25,283 bases of DNA, from NCBI GenBank assembly GCA_028876585.1, contig JAGWRL010000291.1, forward strand, positions 1 through 25,283, read 5' to 3'. The notes under the pieces were generated by a model. It saw nothing but the letters and a program-made list of their open reading frames with translations. It was not told the DNA's origin and did no database searches. Positions 1 to 8,334 of this stretch are shown one piece after another (position 1 is the stretch's first letter; every line of letters begins with the position of its first letter). Made by a program: the position numbers and the translations under genes. This DNA comes from Pseudomonadota bacterium. GTDB lineage: Bacteria > Pseudomonadota > Alphaproteobacteria > Rhizobiales > Beijerinckiaceae.

Positions 1-1
1 C

Positions 2-379
2 AAGCTAATCAGCTCCGGTTCGCGTTTCGAGGCCGAGATCGGCTATAGCCGCGCCGTCGTCCAGGGCGACTGGGTGTTCGTGTCGGGCACCACCGGTTTC
101 GACTACGCCGCGATGACGATCTCGGACGATCTCGCCGAGCAGACTGAGCAGGCCTTGCACAACATCGCCGCCGCCTTGGCCGAGGCGGGCGCGAGCCTCG
201 CCGACGTCGTGCGGGTGACCTACATGCTGCCCGTCGCCGCCGATTTCCCGCAATGCTGGCCGGTGCTGCGCCGCCATTTCGGCGCCATTCGCCCGGCCGC
301 GACGATGATCGCCTGCGGCCTCGCCGACCCCCGGATGCGGATCGAGATCGAGGTCACCGCCTTGCGGCGGCGGGGCTGA
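2..379 (+). CDS. Rid (YjgF/YER057c/UK114) family protein, 5'-truncated
   Basis: The gene enters the window already open, so its start is missing. The visible part (about 125 residues) has the Rid fold pattern: an early VFVSGTTGFD strand, a QALHNIAAALAEAG helix, the VVRVTYML strand, and the C-terminal core RPAATMIACGLADPRMRIEI. Rid enzymes hydrolyse reactive enamines and imines such as 2-aminoacrylate in the cytoplasm. In canonical RidA an arginine follows the 'P-x' of this core and binds the substrate carboxylate; here the sequence is P-A-A, so that arginine is absent. This points to one of the Rid subgroups without the arginine, whose activity is less certain. The family call is secure, the deaminase activity is not. 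It ends 130 bases before trcR, which has its own promoter-like sequence, so the two are probably separate transcription units. Confidence 0.9.
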   Translation, partial: KLISSGSRFEAEIGYSRAVVQGDWVFVSGTTGFDYAAMTISDDLAEQTEQALHNIAAALAEAGASLADVVRVTYMLPVAADFPQCWPVLRRHFGAIRPAATMIACGLADPRMRIEIEVTALRRRG

Positions 380-389
380 TGGGGGGCGC

Positions 390-406
390 CGCGATTTGCA
401 ATCGCG
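390..406. repeat. inverted repeat over the -35 region of the trcR promoter
   Basis: Seven-base arms CGCGATT (390-396) and AATCGCG (400-406) are perfect inverted complements around a 3-base centre. The repeat covers the proposed -35 hexamer at 396-401. A protein bound here would block RNA polymerase, so this is a candidate operator; that role is inference. Confidence 0.45.
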
Positions 407-424
407 CCGCGTCGTCCCTATAAT
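396..424 (+). promoter_or_regulatory. sigma-70-type promoter for trcR
   Basis: TTGCAA (396-401) and a perfect TATAAT (419-424) are separated by 17 bases, the optimal spacing for the housekeeping sigma factor. Transcription would start near 431 and give a leader of about 80 bases before the trcR ATG. Perfect -10 boxes are rare in DNA this rich in G+C. A GANTC site (GAGTC, 500-504) lies just before the start codon; that motif is the target of the CcrM cell-cycle methylase in this class. Confidence 0.6.
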
Positions 425-509
425 GCGCGCTTTCCCCCTTAATTCCACGAAGAGGCCAACCCTCGTCACAGGGCGGCCCCGCTCGGCTTGGAAACTCTGG
501 AGTCCGTCG

Positions 510-1220
510 ATGAGCGATACCCCGCTGATGCCCAAAGCCACCGCCGTGTGGCTGGTGGAGAACACCTCGCTCTCGTTCGACCAGATCGCCGAATTCTGCA
601 AACTGCATCCGCTCGAAGTGAAGGGCATCGCCGACGGCGAAGTCGCCACCGGCATCAAAGGCTACGACCCGATCTCGACCGGCCAGCTGACCCGCGACGA
701 AATCGCGCGCGGCGAGAAGAACCCCGAGCACAAGCTCAAGATCGCCGCCTCCAAAGTGCGCGTGCCCGAGATGAAGAAGCAGCGCGGCGCCCGCTACACC
801 CCGCTGTCGCGCCGGCAGGACCGGCCGAACGCGATCCTGTGGCTGATCCGCAACCATCCCGAGCTGAAGGACGCGCAGATCATGCGCCTCGTCGGCACCA
901 CCAAGCACACTCTGGAGGCGATCCGCGAGCGCAGCCACTGGAACAGCGCCAATCTTCAGCCGATGGACCCGGTGACGCTCGGCCTGTGCTCGCAGATCGA
1001 TCTCGATCTCGAGGTCAACAAGGCCGCCAAGGACAAGCCGAAGACCGAGGCCCCCTCCGGCCAGACCCTCGTCTCCGCCGAGATCACCACCGCGCGCCCG
1101 ACGCCCTCCTCGGCGACCGACGTGTTCGGCGCCCCCACCGCGCCGAAGCCGCGCGAGGAAGACAGAATCGACGTCGACGCCGTGTTCGGCAAGCTCAAGG
1201 AATTGAAGCGGGCGGAATAG
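510..1220 (+). CDS. trcR: Cell cycle transcriptional regulator TrcR (DUF1013)
   Basis: A 236-residue cytoplasmic protein recognised by its DUF1013 sequence: an N-terminal MPKATAVWLVENTSLSFDQI, the segment FCKLHPLEVKGIADGE, and the central block QDRPNAILWLIRNHPELKD followed by QIMRLVGTTKHTLEAIRERS. The repeated helix-turn-helix-like pattern (SFDQIAEFCKLHPLEVKGI and DAQIMRLVGTTKHTLEAI) fits DNA binding. The family is almost confined to alphaproteobacteria and is described as a transcriptional regulator of cell-cycle genes. The tail after about residue 170 is Pro/Ala/Lys-rich and ends in a short acidic-basic helix. ATG 510 was chosen because GGAG lies 8 bases upstream and homology begins at once; an in-frame ATG at 396 would place the promoter inside the gene. 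Its stop is 2 bases from that of the convergent glycosyltransferase gene. Confidence 0.9.
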   Translation: MSDTPLMPKATAVWLVENTSLSFDQIAEFCKLHPLEVKGIADGEVATGIKGYDPISTGQLTRDEIARGEKNPEHKLKIAASKVRVPEMKKQRGARYTPLSRRQDRPNAILWLIRNHPELKDAQIMRLVGTTKHTLEAIRERSHWNSANLQPMDPVTLGLCSQIDLDLEVNKAAKDKPKTEAPSGQTLVSAEITTARPTPSSATDVFGAPTAPKPREEDRIDVDAVFGKLKELKRAE

Positions 1221-1222
1221 GC

Positions 1223-2233
1223 TCAGGCCAGCGCCGGCACGCGCACGTCGCCGACATGCTCGACAAACTGGCGCGCCGATTCGCGCCAGGTGAACACCAG
1301 CGAGCGCGCCCGCGCCCGCTCGCGCGAAATGTCGAGCGCGGCCAGACAGGCGCGGCGCAGGTCCTCGTCGAGCGCGCCGGCGCCGGAATCGGCGATCACG
1401 TCGAGCGGCCCGGTCACGGGATAGGCGGCGACCGGCAGGCCACTGGCGAGCGCCTCGATCAGCACCACGCCAAAAGTGTCGGTGCGCGAGGGAAACACGA
1501 ACGCGTCGGCGCTGGCGAACACTTCGGCCAGCTCCGCGCCGAATTTTTCGCCCAGGAAATGCGCCTGCGGATAGGCGTTTTGCAGCGCCCGCCGCGCCGG
1601 CCCGTCGCCGACCACGACTTTTGAGCCGGGCAGGTCGAGGTTGAGGAACGCCTCCAGGTTCTTCTCCACCGCCACCCGGCCGACATTGAGGAAGATCGGT
1701 CGCGGCAGATCGAGCGTCGAAAACTCGCGCGGCCGGAACAGGCCGTGGTCGACGCCGCGCGTCCACAACACGACATTGGCGAAGCCGCGCCGCTCCAGTT
1801 CCTGCTGCATCGACAAGGTGGGGACGAAGATCCGCTCCGCGGGCGCGTGGAAACGGCGCAGATAAGCGTAGCTCCAGGACAGCGGAACCGGCAGCCGCGC
1901 CGCGACATATTCGGGAAAACGGGTGTGATAGCTGGTGGTGAACGCTATTCCGCGATTGATGCAATAGCGCCGCGCCGCCCAGCCGATCGGCCCTTCGGTC
2001 GCGATATGCACATGGCTCGCCGCCAGCGCGTCGATGCGGCGGCCGACTTCGCGCGGGGTGGCGAAAGCCAGCCGGATGCCGGGATAGGTCGGCAGCGGCG
2101 CGCTGCGGAAACCGTCCGGGGTGACGAACGCGAGTTCGGCCCCGAATTCGCGGATTGGCTCGGCGATGCGTTGATACGCGAACACCACGCCGTTGGTCTG
2201 ACCCCAGGCGTCGGTCGCAACGACGATTTTCAT
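1223..2233 (-). CDS. Glycosyltransferase family 1/4 (GT-B), mannosyltransferase-like
   Basis: A 336-residue retaining GT-B glycosyltransferase. The N-terminal half begins MKIVVATDAWGQTNGVV, a glycine-rich first strand with acceptor-loop pattern typical of the family, followed by HIATEGPIGWAARRYC and SYHTRFPEYVAARL. The C-terminal half has LNVGRVAVEKNLEAFL (nucleotide-sugar side) and the E-x7-E type motif in FPSRTDTFGVVLIEALASG. These are the patterns of the MgtA/SqdX/GDP-mannose-dependent mannosyltransferase group, which act at the cytoplasmic membrane on lipid acceptors. The start codon overlaps the metallophosphoesterase stop as ATGA, so the two are translationally coupled and probably serve one envelope-lipid pathway. 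Sugar donor and acceptor cannot be read from the sequence. It ends 2 bases from trcR on the other strand. Confidence 0.88.
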   Translation of the reverse strand: MKIVVATDAWGQTNGVVFAYQRIAEPIREFGAELAFVTPDGFRSAPLPTYPGIRLAFATPREVGRRIDALAASHVHIATEGPIGWAARRYCINRGIAFTTSYHTRFPEYVAARLPVPLSWSYAYLRRFHAPAERIFVPTLSMQQELERRGFANVVLWTRGVDHGLFRPREFSTLDLPRPIFLNVGRVAVEKNLEAFLNLDLPGSKVVVGDGPARRALQNAYPQAHFLGEKFGAELAEVFASADAFVFPSRTDTFGVVLIEALASGLPVAAYPVTGPLDVIADSGAGALDEDLRRACLAALDISRERARARSLVFTWRESARQFVEHVGDVRVPALA

Positions 2234-3042
2234 CCCGCGCTTTTGGTCCCGACCTCGAACAGCATCGGCGCCGGCGCCGACGCGCTCTCGCGCGCGTTCC
2301 AGCGCAGCGCGGTCAGCACGCCGTCCTCGCGCTCGATCACCAGCGAGCAGGATTCCACGAAATCGCCGATATTGACGTAGGTGACGCCGTCGATTTCGCG
2401 CATCGTGGGGTGGTGAATGTGGCCGCAGACGACGCCGTCGGCGCCGCGCCGGCGCGCCTCCATCGCCAGACAGCGCTCGAAATCGCCGATCGCGTTGACG
2501 GCCGTCTTGATCTTCAGCTTGATCCAGGCCGAGAACGACCAATAGGGCAGGCCGAGCCGGCTGGTGACCGCATTGAGCCCGGTGCTGATGGCGAGCGCCA
2601 TCCGGTAGCCGCGGTCGCCCAGCACCGCCAGCGCTTTCGAACGCTGGATCACCACGTCGAACGTGTCGCCGTGGGCAATGAGAAAGCGCCGGCCGTTGCG
2701 CGTGACATGCATCGCGTCGAGCGCGATCTCGACGCCCTCGAACCGCCGGCCGACGAATGCGCGGGCGAATTCATCGTGATTGCCGGGGATATAGATCACC
2801 CGGGCGCCGTTGCGGGCGCGCTCCAGGAAATGCCGCACCACCGCGCTGTGGCTCTCGTTCCAGCGCCAGCCGTCACGCAGCCGCCAGCCGTCGATGATGT
2901 CGCCGACGAGGTAATAGACGTCGGCCTCGAAGCGCGACAGGATGCTCAGCGCGAGTTCGGCCTGCGAGCCGCGCGTCCCCAGATGCAGGTCAGAGATGAA
3001 CAGGGCGGGCAGCCGCCGCGTTCGTGTTACACTTGCCGCCAA
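2230..3042 (-). CDS. Metallophosphoesterase, UDP-2,3-diacylglucosamine diphosphatase (LpxH)-like
   Basis: A 270-residue calcineurin-like phosphoesterase with the full metal-ligand set in order: FISDLHLG (D18, H20), VGDIIDGW (D48), PGNHDEF (N88, H89), AHGD and GHIHHP near residue 195. Related proteins are annotated as UDP-2,3-diacylglucosamine diphosphatases because they resemble LpxH, but many members of this branch sit beside a glycosyltransferase, as here, and may hydrolyse another phospholipid or nucleotide-lipid. The start is TTG at 3042 (reading from 3042 to 3040), with GAGAGG about 7 bases upstream and no ATG or GTG before the first catalytic motif. The stop overlaps the next start by 4 bases. 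The 66 bases between this gene and the oxidoreductase hold no clear promoter or terminator. Confidence 0.85.
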   Translation of the reverse strand: MAASVTRTRRLPALFISDLHLGTRGSQAELALSILSRFEADVYYLVGDIIDGWRLRDGWRWNESHSAVVRHFLERARNGARVIYIPGNHDEFARAFVGRRFEGVEIALDAMHVTRNGRRFLIAHGDTFDVVIQRSKALAVLGDRGYRMALAISTGLNAVTSRLGLPYWSFSAWIKLKIKTAVNAIGDFERCLAMEARRRGADGVVCGHIHHPTMREIDGVTYVNIGDFVESCSLVIEREDGVLTALRWNARESASAPAPMLFEVGTKSAG

Positions 3043-3108
3043 AGCACGCCTCTCGGAGCAGCCTCCAAGACGCCTCTATCGTATATCCCGCGCTGCAGCG
3101 CAATCCGG

Positions 3109-5547
3109 TCAGGCGCGCACCCGGGCGCCGTCGGGGTCGTAAACCGGCTTCAGATGCGCCCGCGCCGGCCAGCGCCGGCCGGCGACGTCGATCTCGTAGG
3201 CGCCGGAAGTCAGCCAGTCGGGGGTGACGATCTCGCCGCCATTGTCGACCATCCCGAGCCCGATGGCGCGGCCGATCGTGTGCCCGAACATGCCCGAGGC
3301 GATGCGGCCGACAAGGCGTCCGTCGCGGAAAACCGGCTCGTTGTGGAACAGCAGCGGGCCGTCGTCCTCCAGCACGAATTGCGCCAGCCGCCGCCGCACG
3401 CCCTGCGCGTGCCGGCGCAGCGCCGCGTCGCGGCCGACGAAATCCGGCGCTTTGTTAAGTTTTACCGCGAAGGCGAGACCGGCCTCGTCGGGCGAATCCT
3501 CCTCGGTGACGTCATGGCCCCAGTGGCGATAGGCTTTCTCCATCCTGAGCGAGTTCATCGCGTGGTAGCCGCACAGCTTGAGGCCGAAAGCGGCGCCCTC
3601 GGTCACCAGCGCGTCATAGACGCCGGCGGCGAATTCGGTCGGCAGGTAAAGCTCCCAGCCGAGTTCGCCGACATAGGTGATGCGGCTCGCCCGCGCCCGC
3701 GCAAAACCGAGGTCGATCTCGCGCGAGGTCGCGAACGGGAAGGCGGAATTGGAGAGATCGGCGTCGGTGAGCCGCGCCAGCGTCTCACGCGCGCGCGGCC
3801 CCATCAGGCCGAGCACGGCGAGGCCGGAGGTCGCGTCCACGGCGATGGCGCGCGCGTCGCCTAGGCCCTGCTTGAGCCAGGCCAGATCGCGCGTCTGCGA
3901 CGCGGCCGAGGTGACGACGAGGAAGCGGGTTTCCGTTTCGCGCGTCACCGTCACGTCGGCTTCGATCCCGCCGCGCGGGTTGAGCCATGGCGTATAGACG
4001 ACGCGGCCGACGGGGACGGCGACGTCGTTGGCGCAGATGCGGCCGAGCGCCGCCTCCGCCTCCGGCCCCTCCACCACGAATTTGGCGAACGAGGACTGAT
4101 CGAACAGCCCGACGCCCTCGCGCACCGCGCGATGCTCGGCGGCCGAATGGGCGAACCAGTTCTGCCGCCCGTAGCTGTACTCGTATTCCGGCTTGACGCC
4201 GGGCGGGGCGAACCAGTTCGCCCGCTCCCAGCCCGCCGTCTCGCCGAAACAGGCGCCGGCCTGCTTCAGCCGGTCGTGCAGCGCCGAGCGCCGCACGCCG
4301 CGCGCGCTCTCGGGCTGGCGGAACGGCCAGTGCATCGCATAGAGCAACCCCAGCCCCTCGACCGTGCGGGCGCGCAAATAGCGGCGGTTGCGCTGGAACG
4401 GCGCCATGCGGCGGATGTCGACGTCCCACAGGTCGAACGGCGGATGGCCGTCGACGATCCAGTCCGCCAGCGCCATGCCGGCCCCGCCCGCCGATTGCAC
4501 GCCGATCGAATTGAAGCCGGCCGCCACGAACAGCCCGCGCGCTTCCGGCGTCTCGCCGAGCAGATAGCGGTCGTCGGGGGTAAAACTCTCGGGGCCGTTG
4601 AAGAACAATTGCACGCCCGCCTCGCCGAGCGCGGGCACGCGGCGGATGGCGGCCTCCATCAGCGGCTCGATGTGATCGAGATCGGGCGGCAGCGCGTCGA
4701 AAGCGAAATCTTCGGGCGGATCGTCCCACGGCTTCGCCTTCGGCTCGAACCAGCCGACCAGCAGCTTGCCGGCGTCCTCCTTGAAATAAGCGCAGCCGTC
4801 GGGATCGCGCAGCGTCGGCAAGTTGCGCGGCAGGCCGGGGATCGGCTCGGTGACGATGTAGAAATGCTCCGCCGCGTGCAGCGGCACGTTGACGCCGGCG
4901 CGCGCGGCGAGTTCGCGCGACCACAGCCCCGCCGCCAGCACGACGACCGGCGCCTCGATGTCGCCGGCGCTGGTGCGCACGCCGACGACGCGGCCGCGCT
5001 CGACGACGAGGTCGAGCGCTTTGGCGTCCTCGATGATGCGCGCGCCTCGTAGCTTCGCGCCCTTGGCGAGCGCCTGCGTCACATCGACCGGGTTGATCTG
5101 CCCGTCGCCGGGCAGGTGCACGGCGCCGATCACGTCGTCAGCCGCCAGCAGCGGCCACATTTCGCGCGCTCTTGCGACGCTGATCTCCTCGACCGCGAGG
5201 CCGAACGAGCGCGCCATCGCCGCGCCGCGCCGCAATTCCTCCAGCCGCGCCGGCGTCGTGGCGAGCGAGATCGAGCCGACCTGGCGCAACCCGGTCGCCT
5301 GCCCCGTCTCCGCCTCCAGCCCGGCGTAGAGCTGCGCCGAATATTGCGCGAGCCGGGTGAGGTTCTGCGTCGCGCGCAACTGCCCGACGAGACCCGCCGC
5401 GTGCCAGGTGGTGCCGCAGGTGAGCCGCTTGCGCTCCAGCAGCACGACGTCGCGCACGCCGCGCCGGGTCAGGTGATAGGCGACGGAGCAGCCGACTACG
5501 CCGCCGCCGATGATCAGCACGCCCGCGCGCTTAGGATACTCGGCCAT
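3109..5547 (-). CDS. FAD-dependent oxidoreductase with GcvT domain (dimethylglycine/sarcosine dehydrogenase family)
   Basis: An 812-residue two-module enzyme. Residues 8-400 are a DAO-type FAD domain: dinucleotide motif IIGGGVVGCS (residues 12-21) and CGTTWHAAG, in which H49 matches the histidine that carries FAD covalently in dimethylglycine dehydrogenase. A linker domain follows, then from about residue 440 a GcvT-like aminomethyltransferase domain (ELGWELYLP near residue 650) and the GcvT C-terminal barrel with IASGMFGHTIGRAIGLG. Known members demethylate dimethylglycine or sarcosine, passing the one-carbon unit to tetrahydrofolate. Bacterial relatives near polyamine-type transporters are mostly untested. 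It is cytoplasmic with no signal peptide. It lies downstream of the Pot-type ABC genes and mltB on one strand, so the imported compound is a likely substrate. The ATG at 5547 is 6 residues before the FAD motif strand; the ribosome site is weak. Confidence 0.88.
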   Translation of the reverse strand: MAEYPKRAGVLIIGGGVVGCSVAYHLTRRGVRDVVLLERKRLTCGTTWHAAGLVGQLRATQNLTRLAQYSAQLYAGLEAETGQATGLRQVGSISLATTPARLEELRRGAAMARSFGLAVEEISVARAREMWPLLAADDVIGAVHLPGDGQINPVDVTQALAKGAKLRGARIIEDAKALDLVVERGRVVGVRTSAGDIEAPVVVLAAGLWSRELAARAGVNVPLHAAEHFYIVTEPIPGLPRNLPTLRDPDGCAYFKEDAGKLLVGWFEPKAKPWDDPPEDFAFDALPPDLDHIEPLMEAAIRRVPALGEAGVQLFFNGPESFTPDDRYLLGETPEARGLFVAAGFNSIGVQSAGGAGMALADWIVDGHPPFDLWDVDIRRMAPFQRNRRYLRARTVEGLGLLYAMHWPFRQPESARGVRRSALHDRLKQAGACFGETAGWERANWFAPPGVKPEYEYSYGRQNWFAHSAAEHRAVREGVGLFDQSSFAKFVVEGPEAEAALGRICANDVAVPVGRVVYTPWLNPRGGIEADVTVTRETETRFLVVTSAASQTRDLAWLKQGLGDARAIAVDATSGLAVLGLMGPRARETLARLTDADLSNSAFPFATSREIDLGFARARASRITYVGELGWELYLPTEFAAGVYDALVTEGAAFGLKLCGYHAMNSLRMEKAYRHWGHDVTEEDSPDEAGLAFAVKLNKAPDFVGRDAALRRHAQGVRRRLAQFVLEDDGPLLFHNEPVFRDGRLVGRIASGMFGHTIGRAIGLGMVDNGGEIVTPDWLTSGAYEIDVAGRRWPARAHLKPVYDPDGARVRA

Positions 5548-5610
5548 CTCGCTTCCCCGCCTTGGCGAGGTTCAGCCATAAGCGAGGCGGCGCGGCGGGG
5601 AAAGCGCGCG

Positions 5611-6420
5611 TCACTCCGAATCCGCGCCGCCGCTTCCGTTGAGCTTGTCGGCGAACAGGGCGATCGTCTTGGCGTAGACGCTGGCGGCGTTCCATTCCAG
5701 CAGCGCGGCGAAATTGGCCTGGCCCTCGTCCCAGCCCGCGCCTTTTTGCCAGCCGTGCGCGTGCAGGTAATTGGCGGTGGAGGTCAGCGCGTCGATGGGA
5801 TTGTGGATGAGGTCGCCGGAGCCGTATTTCAGGTAGGAGGTCGGCATGAACTGGGTCTGGCCGATCTCGCCCGCCCAGGCGCCGCGCATTTCCCCCGGCG
5901 ACAGGTCGCCGCGCTGCACGATCTTCAAAGCCGCGATCAGCTCCTCGTGGAACTTGTCGGTGCGGCGGCAATCGTAGGCCAGCGTCGCCAGCGCGCTGAA
6001 CGTCTCGAATTTGCCGGTGACCGTACCGTAGCCGGTCTCCAGCCCCCAGATCGCCACCAGCACCGCGCCCGGGACGCCGTAGCGGCGCTCGATCGATTGC
6101 AGCGGTTCGGCGTAGCGCTGCATCATCGACTTGCCCTTCTTCAGGCCGAAGGCGGTGATATGGCGCGACGAGAAGGTCGCAAAACTCTGGCCGAAGGCGC
6201 GCTGGCCGCGGTCGTGGCTGATGACGTTGTCGTCGTAGGAGACGTCGCCGAGCGCGCTGTCGATCACCGAGCGCGAGATGCCGGCGGACGCCGCCTCCTG
6301 CTTGAACCCGCCGAGCCATTCGTCGAAACCGTCGGCCCCGCGCCCGCATCGCGCCGCCAGCGCCGGCGTCGCCAGCGCCATTCCCACGGCCAACGCCGCC
6401 GCCCACCCGGTCCGCTTCAT
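5611..6420 (-). CDS. Lytic murein transglycosylase, MltB family, short form
   Basis: A 269-residue exported enzyme that cleaves peptidoglycan glycan strands with formation of 1,6-anhydromuramic ends. The signal peptide is residues 1-23, ending ALA-A. The SLT-2/MltB core contains AIWGLETGYG, whose E128 matches the catalytic glutamate, then AGEIGQTQFMPTSY and IHNPIDALTSTANYLHAHGW. There is no lipobox cysteine at the signal end and no C-terminal peptidoglycan-binding domain, so it is shorter than family members that carry one and is probably soluble in the periplasm. The start at 6420 is preferred over one seven codons upstream because AAGGAG lies 6 bases before it. It sits between transport genes and the oxidoreductase although its function is unrelated, perhaps only sharing transcription. 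Confidence 0.92.
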   Translation of the reverse strand: MKRTGWAAALAVGMALATPALAARCGRGADGFDEWLGGFKQEAASAGISRSVIDSALGDVSYDDNVISHDRGQRAFGQSFATFSSRHITAFGLKKGKSMMQRYAEPLQSIERRYGVPGAVLVAIWGLETGYGTVTGKFETFSALATLAYDCRRTDKFHEELIAALKIVQRGDLSPGEMRGAWAGEIGQTQFMPTSYLKYGSGDLIHNPIDALTSTANYLHAHGWQKGAGWDEGQANFAALLEWNAASVYAKTIALFADKLNGSGGADSE

Positions 6421-6499
6421 CGCAATCTCCTTGGCGCCCACAACAATCCGCGCGCGCCCGTTTCGTTCACAATTTGGGCCAGATGGCGGCGGCGGCGCC

Positions 6500-7321
6500 T
6501 CAAATCGCCGCCGCGGCCCGTTCCCGCGCCCGGGCGATCTCGTAAGTGATCGCCCCCGCCACGGTCACGGCGATGATCAGCACCGCCATGGCGCTGATCG
6601 CCGGCGTCATGCCGGCCCGCACCCGCCCCGCCAGCACCGTCGTCAGCGTTTTGTCGGCGAGGATGGCGAAGGTGGTGGTGTTGTAGTTTTCGAACGAGGA
6701 CAGGAAGGCGATCACCGCCGCGGAAAACACCGCCGGGCGCAGATAGGGCAGCAGAATGTGCCAGAACACCTGCCCGCGCGAGGCCCCCAGATCGAGCGCC
6801 GCCTCCTCCTGCGTGCGGTCGTAGCGTTGCAGCCGCGCCAGGAAGATCAACATGCAATAGGAGGCGATGAAGGTGGATTGGCCGAGCGTCGCCAGAAACA
6901 TGCCGGTGAACAGCGAATGCGCGCCGGTGAAGGCGGTCACGTCCTTCCAGAAGATGACGGTCGAAATGCCGATGATGACGCCAGGCGTCAGCACCGGCGA
7001 GACGACCACGAGATAATAGAGCCCGCGCGCCGGCGCGTAGATCTGCGTCATCACGATCGCGCCGGCCAGCCCCATCGGCACCGCGAGCGCGACCACGAAC
7101 GCGCCGATGATGAAGCTGTTTTGCAGCCCCGTCATCAGATTGTCGTCCTGCACGAGCTTCTGGAACCATTGCAGCGTGAAATGCTCGAATGGCCACACCT
7201 GCGGATATTCTGGCGTGTTGAAGGCGGTGACGCTCATCACGATCAGCGGGCCGAACAGGAAGCCGAAGAACAGCAGCAGATAGAAGCCGAGCATCGCCCG
7301 CCCGATCAGCGCCGAGCTCAT
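6500..7321 (-). CDS. ABC transporter permease, PotC-like
   Basis: A 273-residue inner-membrane permease with about six hydrophobic helices. The EAA loop that contacts the ATPase reads EEAALDLGASRGQVFWHILLP near residue 190, matching the spermidine/putrescine permease II family. Its start overlaps the stop of the preceding permease gene by 4 bases (ATGA), so the two subunits are made together. The order on the minus strand, binding protein, ATPase, permease I, permease II, is a complete importer. Substrate class (polyamine, or another small cation) is inferred from family only. Confidence 0.9.
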   Translation of the reverse strand: MSSALIGRAMLGFYLLLFFGFLFGPLIVMSVTAFNTPEYPQVWPFEHFTLQWFQKLVQDDNLMTGLQNSFIIGAFVVALAVPMGLAGAIVMTQIYAPARGLYYLVVVSPVLTPGVIIGISTVIFWKDVTAFTGAHSLFTGMFLATLGQSTFIASYCMLIFLARLQRYDRTQEEAALDLGASRGQVFWHILLPYLRPAVFSAAVIAFLSSFENYNTTTFAILADKTLTTVLAGRVRAGMTPAISAMAVLIIAVTVAGAITYEIARARERAAAAI

Positions 7322-8334
7322 CGCGCGATCTCCGACAGGCTGACCTTGAACAGCCGCATCACCAGCAGCACGAACGCCATGCAGGCGGCGAGCAGGATCA
7401 GCGCATAGGCCGCGCCCTGCGGCCAGTTGAACGCCTGGAAGAAGCGGTCGTAGACGATCGGCGTGAACCACAGCGTCTTCGGGCCGCCCAGGATCAGCGG
7501 CGCCGCCAGCGCGCCCGCGCACAGCATGAACACCAGCGTCGCCCCCGAGGCGACGCCGGGCTTGGCGTGCGGCAGCACGATTTCCGCGTGAATGCGCCAC
7601 CAGGGGGCGCCCAAATCCCGCGCGGCCTCGACCTGATTGCGGTCGAGCGACTCGATGGCGTTGTAGAGCGGGAACATCATGATCAACACATAGGCGTAGG
7701 TCAGCCCGGCGTAGAGCGCGACGTCGGCGCCGATGAAATCGATGCGGGCGTGGATCAGCCCGAGGCCGACCAGCATGTCGTTGATCAGTCCGCCGGTGCC
7801 AAACATCACCAGAAAGGCGAAGGCGCGCAGGATCTCGTTGATGAAATAGGGCACGACCAGCAACAACATCAGCCGCGCCACGACATTCGGCCGCGCCACC
7901 TGCGCCATGTAATAGGCGATGGGATAGCAGATGGCGAAATTGGCGATGGTGATGAGCACCGAGACGAGAATCGTGATCCAGAACGCGTTGAGGTGGGTGG
8001 TGTTCCACTGGCTGGCGTCGGTGAGCGAGCCGAACAGGAAATAGCGGTAGTTGGCGAGGGTGTAGATGTCCTTCGGCCCGCCGCGCTGCGCCGGCGGCAG
8101 TTTTGGATGAAACGAATAATCGATCATGTAGAGCTGCGGCAGCACGATCATCACCAGCGCCCAGAAGCCGACGGCGACGATCAGGAAAGTCGCGACGCCC
8201 GCGCCGTTGCGCTGGAAAAAGCCGGGATCGACCCCGCCCGCGCGGCGGCGCTGGATCATCGCCGCGATCACGAAGCCGAGCACCACCGCCAGCGGCCCGA
8301 GGAAGATCACATAGGCGGTGAAGGCGTTGCTCAT
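7318..8334 (-). CDS. ABC transporter permease, PotB-like
   Basis: A 338-residue inner-membrane permease. An extra N-terminal hydrophobic helix (residues 5-25) and an Arg-rich turn precede the usual six-helix core; PotB proteins are commonly about 280 residues, so the N-terminus is extended. The EAA loop is EAARDLGAPWWRIHAEIVLP. It overlaps the ATPase gene upstream and the second permease gene downstream by 4 bases each. The ATG at 8334 follows directly from the ATPase stop, which supports the extended start over a later one. Confidence 0.9.
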   Translation of the reverse strand: MSNAFTAYVIFLGPLAVVLGFVIAAMIQRRRAGGVDPGFFQRNGAGVATFLIVAVGFWALVMIVLPQLYMIDYSFHPKLPPAQRGGPKDIYTLANYRYFLFGSLTDASQWNTTHLNAFWITILVSVLITIANFAICYPIAYYMAQVARPNVVARLMLLLVVPYFINEILRAFAFLVMFGTGGLINDMLVGLGLIHARIDFIGADVALYAGLTYAYVLIMMFPLYNAIESLDRNQVEAARDLGAPWWRIHAEIVLPHAKPGVASGATLVFMLCAGALAAPLILGGPKTLWFTPIVYDRFFQAFNWPQGAAYALILLAACMAFVLLVMRLFKVSLSEIAR

